From Chryseobacterium cucumeris (GTDB lineage: Bacteria; Bacteroidota; Bacteroidia; Flavobacteriales; Weeksellaceae): a stretch of 64,000 nucleotides of DNA. The notes beneath the pieces are model-generated. The model was not told where the DNA came from and made no database searches. It saw only the letters and a program-made list of their open reading frames with translations. Location of the stretch: positions 310,001 through 374,000 of the forward strand of contig NZ_LUVZ01000012.1 of the NCBI RefSeq assembly GCF_001593385.1. Direction: 5' to 3'. This document shows positions 59,841 through 64,000 of the stretch, in pieces (the stretch's first letter is position 1; every line of letters begins with the position of its first letter). The position numbers and the translations under genes are program-made.

Positions 59841-60272
59841 TTATCTTTTACTTTTAAAAAATTCTTTAACAATAGAAGAGCATTCTACCTCCATGATTCC
59901 CGTAATAACTTCAGTTTTCGGATGGAGGGAAAGATGTTTATTGATAAAACCTCTTTGTTCATCCCGCGCTCCAATCACTACTTTCGAGATCTGAGACCAG
60001 GAAAGTGCGCCTGAGCACATCACACAAGGTTCCATCGTTACGTAAAGCGTACAGTCTTTCAGGTATTTTCCTCCCAGGAAGTTAGCAGCAGAGGTGATGG
60101 CCTGCATTTCGGCATGGGCGGTCACGTCATTTAATGTTTCAGTGAGATTGTGAGCTCTTGCAATAATTCTGTTGTTGGAAACTACTACACATCCGATAGG
60201 AACCTCATCTTTTTCTAAAGCGGCCTCTGCCTCCTGCAGTGCCATTTTCATGTAATATTCGTCGGTAAACAT
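59841..60272 (-). CDS. tadA: tRNA-specific adenosine deaminase TadA-like nucleoside deaminase
   Basis: A 143-residue zinc deaminase that makes inosine at the wobble position of tRNA-Arg, or a closely related nucleoside deaminase. HAEMQAI (zinc His and catalytic Glu) and MEPCVMCSGAL (two zinc Cys) are intact. Its ATG overlaps the stop of the upstream gene (TAATG), so translation is coupled. Confidence 0.92.
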   Translation of the reverse strand: MFTDEYYMKMALQEAEAALEKDEVPIGCVVVSNNRIIARAHNLTETLNDVTAHAEMQAITSAANFLGGKYLKDCTLYVTMEPCVMCSGALSWSQISKVVIGARDEQRGFINKHLSLHPKTEVITGIMEVECSSIVKEFFKSKR

Positions 60273-60889
60273 TAATCTGTTATCGTTAAAGTTAAAGGAA
60301 GTTTAAAGCGGTAAATAGTAGGGTCGCCCTTCAGCATTGCCGGGGAAAATTTTTCCGCCAGAGAATATAAAGCAATTTCTGCCTGTCTGTTAAAGGTGAA
60401 ATTGTCACCCTGTGCATGAACATTACTTACTGTTCCATCTTTTTCAACAATAAAATCAACATCCGTTTTTATCATCTTCTCTTTAGAATATACTCCGTCA
60501 ACATACAGCAGATTGGCGACTTCCTGTCTCAAAGAATTAATTCCACCTGGATAATCTGCAATCTTTTCAGCATCTGCAAACTTTTCAGATGAGTTGAATG
60601 CCTGATTTTTGATGGTTTGAAGGTCCTCCAGATTTCTGACTTTTAATAAAGCTCCGATCAGGGCATTGTTTTCAATACTATCCATTTTTTTCATGAAAAA
60701 AAGGAAATCTCCCTTTATCGCAGCCTTTTTTGAAGTATCGGATTCTGCATCAAATTTCTTTTTGAACTCTTTATTCAGCATATTTCTGTGCTGATTATAA
60801 TAACTCTTTACAAGTCTGAACTCTTCTTTCTGCTGTGCGAGAAAAAAGGAAGAGATAAAGCAGCTGATGCCAATGAATAAAGTTTTCAA
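60272..60889 (-). CDS. Secreted protein with TonB-C-like domain
   Basis: A 205-residue exported protein: signal peptide ending at FLAQQ, a helical middle, and a C-terminal domain (about residues 130-205) resembling TonB C-terminal/energy-transducer domains (DVDFIVEKDGTVSNVHAQGD; AEIALYSLAEKFSPAMLKGDP). There is no N-terminal anchor or Pro-rich linker, so it is not a classical TonB. It is co-transcribed with tadA. Confidence 0.75.
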   Translation of the reverse strand: MKTLFIGISCFISSFFLAQQKEEFRLVKSYYNQHRNMLNKEFKKKFDAESDTSKKAAIKGDFLFFMKKMDSIENNALIGALLKVRNLEDLQTIKNQAFNSSEKFADAEKIADYPGGINSLRQEVANLLYVDGVYSKEKMIKTDVDFIVEKDGTVSNVHAQGDNFTFNRQAEIALYSLAEKFSPAMLKGDPTIYRFKLPLTLTITD

Positions 60890-60942
60890 TAAGGGTATAT
60901 TTATGTAAATATAACAAAAAATATGAAATATATTCCTGATGA

Positions 60943-61863
60943 TCAGCTTTCAAGATAACGGTTCAAAGATTCCTGCAAATGATTGCGGATGTCATCAACT
61001 AAACCTTTCGGTTCCAGAACGGTTACTTCTTTTCCGTAAGAAAGAATCTCCTGCATGAAATCATAAGTAGGGTGGAGGAAGAATTCAAAATAGATCTCTT
61101 CCGGAGTTTCTTTGGTTTCTTTCTGTGACTGATGAAGAGGGAAACTTCTGATGTACTCTCCCTGGTGGCGGCTGCATTTCAGAACAATATTCTGTGGATT
61201 CTGTTCTGTCAGGTTCATCACTCCGAATGCATTTTTGAAATGCTCCCTGAAGTTGTATTTATACTTTTCCCTGAACTGATTTTTGGATACGTCCAGATAA
61301 TTAATTCTGTCCAGCCCGAATGATTTTAAAACTTTATCTTTTGTATCAATGGCAATAAGATACCATCGGTCTTTAGATTCTTTTAAAGCCAAAGGGTGTA
61401 CTTTTCTGGAGGTCATAAGTTTGTTCTTGTAATTGTAGTGTTCAAAACTTACAACTCTTTTATTTCTGATCGCAAAGAACAAGTCATAAAAATGTTCTAC
61501 GCCGGTGGGTTTTCGGCTTTCAAAAAAGATGAAATCTGAAAAGTCCGGATGAAGATTCAGGGCATTACTCACCTGAAAGGATTCAAGAAGTTTTTGATTG
61601 TACTCATCCACTTCCATAATCGGGCGGCTCTCGATATAATATCGGTTGTCGCCCTTTTTTTTGTTGTGAATAGAAAGGTTAAAAAGATCGGAAATCTCCC
61701 GGATATCCCTCTGCAGGGTACGGATAGAGTAGCTCTTGATTCCTGCATCCTGGAATTCAAAAGAGTTTAAAAGATAGTCCTCCAGCTGTGAATAGGTAGC
61801 CGGAGAACTTTCTAATCTTTTAATTATTAAGGCATATCTTGTCAGATAAAAATCTTTCTTCAT
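60943..61863 (-). CDS. WYL domain-containing transcriptional regulator
   Basis: A 306-residue regulator: N-terminal winged helix-turn-helix (YALIIKRLESSPATYSQLEDYLL; YSIRTLQRDIREISDLFN), then a WYL ligand domain (VHPLALKESKDRWYLIAIDT) and a C-terminal WCX-like extension. WYL regulators often bind nucleic-acid or nucleotide ligands and several control defence islands. The longer frame starts at 61899; the ATG at 61863 (MKKDFYLTRYAL) fits the family. Its promoter region carries a CGACA-N5-TGTCG repeat, suggesting autoregulation. Confidence 0.88.
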   Translation of the reverse strand: MKKDFYLTRYALIIKRLESSPATYSQLEDYLLNSFEFQDAGIKSYSIRTLQRDIREISDLFNLSIHNKKKGDNRYYIESRPIMEVDEYNQKLLESFQVSNALNLHPDFSDFIFFESRKPTGVEHFYDLFFAIRNKRVVSFEHYNYKNKLMTSRKVHPLALKESKDRWYLIAIDTKDKVLKSFGLDRINYLDVSKNQFREKYKYNFREHFKNAFGVMNLTEQNPQNIVLKCSRHQGEYIRSFPLHQSQKETKETPEEIYFEFFLHPTYDFMQEILSYGKEVTVLEPKGLVDDIRNHLQESLNRYLES

Positions 61864-61916
61864 TTCTCTATTTTTAGGGTGCAGCAGTGCTGCGTTCATG
61901 GTAAAGTTTTATAAGA

Positions 61917-61924
61917 CAAATATA
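61917..61924 (-). promoter_or_regulatory. -7 promoter element of WYL regulator (TATATTTG)
   Basis: Exact minus-strand TAnnTTTG match 17 bp before the ATG at 61899 and 53 bp before that at 61863. Confidence 0.55.
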
Positions 61925-61935
61925 TGCGGTTCATG

Positions 61936-61950
61936 CGACAAAACGTGTCG
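61936..61950. promoter_or_regulatory. Operator-like inverted repeat CGACA-N5-TGTCG
   Basis: Perfect 5-bp arms (61936-61940, 61946-61950) placed 11 bp upstream of the -7 element of the WYL gene, over the -33 region, where a bound repressor would block RNA polymerase. Confidence 0.5.
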
Positions 61951-61977
61951 TGTTTTATTTTTGTTTTAAATAGACAT

Positions 61978-62717
61978 TTATTTTTGGTCTTCAATAGTGG
62001 CTGCCGTAATATACAAAGGGAAACCTTCTTTGAAACTACTTTTTAGATGATTGTAAAAAAGTTGAAAATAATATAAGTTTTTATCTCTGACATTTTCCCG
62101 AATATTATAATGATATAATTCACCAAGAAATTCTTTAACATCTTCATAAAAAATAGAACGATTTGTAATAGGATCAAAATGTTCATTTTTGTAAGTTTTC
62201 AAATATTCCATAGGATTTTTGGTATGCTCTTCCGGTACTTTTTTCATTGTTTTCAGTACATCTCTAATTTTATTTTCCAGTGCATCAACAACAAACTCCC
62301 ATGTGTTGGGTTCATAGTAAAAGTCTTTCTTCCCAAAGTCATCTCCTAAAAGTTCTTCAAAAACTTCTTTTTTGAAATCAAATTCATTCCATTCAGGACT
62401 TTCTTTATAGTCCTCTGTGCGTACATCAAAGCCTACATAGGTACCATCTGGATTATATAATCCATTTTTTTTACATCTTTCAAAGAAATTATGATTTTAT
62501 CTATTTTTTCTTCTTTCATAATAAAGTGATTTTTATAAGTCCCGTTATATTCTACGTTGTTATGGGCTTTGTATTCTGTGTATTTTTTACCGTTTTTATG
62601 ATAAGATCTGAACCATCCTAAGCCACAGCATTGCTGTGGCTTATAATTATTGATCAAAATTCGATCTACCCATCCTTTTTTTGCTTTCCGGAGTTTCGAA
62701 CCTCGTAAAAGCTTCAA
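61978..62717 (-). pseudogene. Frameshifted gene of unknown function
   Basis: Two overlapping minus-strand frames make one coherent protein if one base is added in a run of eight A's (plus-strand T's 62465-62472). Frame 1 runs from the TTG at 62717, or more likely the ATG at 62519 (MKEEKIDKIII), to the run; frame 2 then continues NGLYNPDGTYVGFDVRTED to TIEDQK at 61978. Without the shift frame 1 stops at 62433, and frame 2 has no start until the ATG at 62247. Possible causes are a disabled gene, phase variation, -1 frameshifting on the A run, or a sequence error. The part upstream of 62519 lacks an ATG and contains a hairpin (62619-62643), so it may not be coding. No family recognised. Confidence 0.6.
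62619..62643. repeat. Hairpin with 11-bp arms
   Basis: TAAGCCACAGC (62619-62629) and GCTGTGGCTTA (62633-62643) are perfectly complementary around ATT. There is no T run, so intrinsic termination is doubtful; it lies between the 62.8-kb gene and the ATG at 62519. Confidence 0.6.
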
Positions 62718-62762
62718 TATAGAATTTTGGTTTTGAAATGTTTATTATTATGCTGACATATC

Positions 62763-63407
62763 CTATTTACAGTTTTGATCAGGAAGAATATCTTTACTGA
62801 ATAATTCTAAAATCATCTGTTCTTTTTCCATGGACCAGTCGAAATATTGATATTCTTGATCGGTGAAATTATATCTGTCTTTTCCATTATCAGGGAATGC
62901 AATAAACTTTTTAAATTTCCCATCTCTTTTAAATAATAATAAAATCCTTGGATATTTTTCTTGGATACAATCACAGCCGACACTATTAGATAATCCTGTT
63001 CTGACAAAAATATTTTTTTTAGAGTAATTAAACAGAATATTTGATAATCTTTCTTTTTCTAATGAAGAAATCATTCTGATTTGATTATGAAATTTAGTAT
63101 CCAAGTAATTTCGAGGCTCATCTACATTTTTAATAAAGTTAGGATTTGCTATGTAAATTGAATCATACTCATTAAAAGGAAATATTTTCGTTCTTTGTAT
63201 TGATGGAATCGAAAACCTTTCATAGTATTTATTATCAAAATCACCAGGATTTATTTCTCCTTTATTTTTTAATAATAAATCTCTTTTATATTCTTTGCAG
63301 TTCTTTTGACAAAATTTCACTCTAAGTGAATCTAAATCATTTACTTTCTGAGAATAAAAAAAATTACATAGTAATAAGACTGCCAGAAAAAGGATATTAT
63401 TTTTCAT
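62763..63407 (-). CDS. Hypothetical secreted protein
   Basis: A 214-residue exported protein with a signal peptide (KNNILFLAVLLLCNFFYSQ). The mature part is basic and rich in Asn/Lys/Tyr, with five cysteines after the signal (FCQKNCKEY, GCDCIQEKYP, and the last in DQNCK). No family recognised. It begins 6 bp after the upstream gene on the same strand, so the two form an operon. More AT-rich than the housekeeping genes. Confidence 0.65.
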   Translation of the reverse strand: MKNNILFLAVLLLCNFFYSQKVNDLDSLRVKFCQKNCKEYKRDLLLKNKGEINPGDFDNKYYERFSIPSIQRTKIFPFNEYDSIYIANPNFIKNVDEPRNYLDTKFHNQIRMISSLEKERLSNILFNYSKKNIFVRTGLSNSVGCDCIQEKYPRILLLFKRDGKFKKFIAFPDNGKDRYNFTDQEYQYFDWSMEKEQMILELFSKDILPDQNCK

Positions 63408-63413
63408 GTTATA

Positions 63414-64000
63414 TTATTTTATTATATCAGGATATTTTTTCTTGATCTTCTCTCTCATTTGGTTATATGAAGTCTCTGTTCCATGCATTTTTTCTATATA
63501 AAACTTCTTATAATTTTTTGCGTAATATTTTTGTGCACTATAAATTTCATCTAATTGATCCTGAGTTAAATTTTGGCTTCTTTCTTTTAATAAATATACT
63601 TCACTACTTGTATTACTTAATAACCATAGGTCTTTCTTTGTCGTTGTTAACGTATTGTTTTTAGTATTAAAAATATACCAGCCATCTGAGTTGAAAAATT
63701 TGCCACTAGGAGTCAAATAATTGTTTAATAATGAGCCAAAATATATTTTTTCTTTTGTTGAAGTAATTTCTTCATATGCCCTTTGTTTAATATCTGAACG
63801 ATTTGAATTAGCAAAGATTTTTATTTCTTTGTTTGTCATACTTCCTAGTTCATTTAAAAAACCTTTATCATCAGCTTCATCACATGCAACAGAAAAGAAA
63901 TTGGCTCCGTTTAACATATTGCTTAACAATAATTTTAGACTAATATATGATTTAATATCTTTTAGTTCCAACCCTCCTTGATGATATTTTTCAGATTCCT
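63414..64000 (-). CDS. Hypothetical protein, 5' end outside window
   Basis: The frame is open from the right edge to the stop at 63414, at least 195 residues. A TTG at 63971 is the first possible start inside the window, but open coding-like sequence continues to the edge, so the gene is probably partial. The segment FFSVACDEADDKGFLNELGSM, then IKIFANSN, vaguely resembles the Cys-containing core of caspase/DUF4347-like modules found in some polymorphic toxins; this is weak. The rest is Lys/Asn/Tyr-rich. It heads or lies within the operon of the 62.8-kb gene. Confidence 0.55.
   Translation of the reverse strand, partial: ESEKYHQGGLELKDIKSYISLKLLLSNMLNGANFFSVACDEADDKGFLNELGSMTNKEIKIFANSNRSDIKQRAYEEITSTKEKIYFGSLLNNYLTPSGKFFNSDGWYIFNTKNNTLTTTKKDLWLLSNTSSEVYLLKERSQNLTQDQLDEIYSAQKYYAKNYKKFYIEKMHGTETSYNQMREKIKKKYPDIIK

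Overview
The window looks like chromosomal DNA of a Bacteroidota bacterium of the Flavobacteriia, most likely Chryseobacterium or a close Weeksellaceae relative. The evidence is the AT-rich sequence, the gliding-motility lipoprotein GldH, a type IX secretion C-terminal sorting domain, an alternative complex III (act) operon, a type III glutamine synthetase, GLPGLI and DUF3078 proteins, and a Bacteroidota-type -7 promoter element (TAnnTTTG) in front of many genes. The species call is inference. No rRNA, tRNA, CRISPR array, prophage or intact insertion sequence was seen.

Layout. 1-1.4 kb: two tandem DUF3078 beta-barrel-like proteins, the first cut by the window edge. 1.4-5.8 kb (minus): iron-sulfur assembly operon sufA-like/sufB/sufC/sufD; its cysteine desulfurase sufS lies alone at 37.2 kb. 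6-14.5 kb: a GLPGLI protein, a neutral zinc metallopeptidase, an LtaS-like sulfatase-fold membrane enzyme, ribH with a TPR membrane protein, a lipoprotein with apt, and a secreted protein. 14.6-23.0 kb (minus): the complete actABCDEF operon for quinol oxidation by alternative complex III, with a SPOR-domain protein divergent from it. 23.8-27.6 kb: a polytopic membrane protein, a type IX secreted protein and the SelO pseudokinase-type AMPylase. 27.7-31.9 kb (minus): a RicT/PSP1 protein, gldH and a class A penicillin-binding protein in one operon.

32-37 kb (plus): a 455-bp AT-rich regulatory region holding a perfect 38-bp palindrome, a FadL-type outer-membrane transporter, an SGNH-hydrolase lipoprotein, prs and rplY. 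37.2-42.7 kb: sufS, a candidate 41-codon Cys-rich gene, and the heme operon hemA-hemC-hemD-hemE (minus). 43.1-48.8 kb: the rod-shape operon mreB-mreC-mreD-mrdA-rodA. 48.9-60.9 kb: a pentapeptide-repeat protein, a C40 peptidase, glnN-type glutamine synthetase, a large uncharacterised protein with a nucleoside-phosphorylase-like C-terminus, a DinB-fold protein, an M1 aminopeptidase, a divergent type III pantothenate kinase, a GNAT acetyltransferase, tadA and a TonB-C-like protein. 60.9-64 kb (minus): a WYL-domain regulator with its own operator-like repeat, followed in the same orientation by AT-rich genes that I cannot assign, one of them frameshifted at a run of eight A's.

Most of the window is housekeeping: respiration, cell wall and shape, heme, Fe-S, nucleotide and CoA metabolism. 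The less explained parts are the 32.2-kb palindrome, the 53.2-kb protein, the 38.5-kb small gene, dispersed inverted repeats at 11.5 and 55.6 kb, and the right-hand accessory locus. Several start codons were moved downstream of the longest open frame because a -7 element overlaps the longer start or because the family's usual N-terminus begins there.
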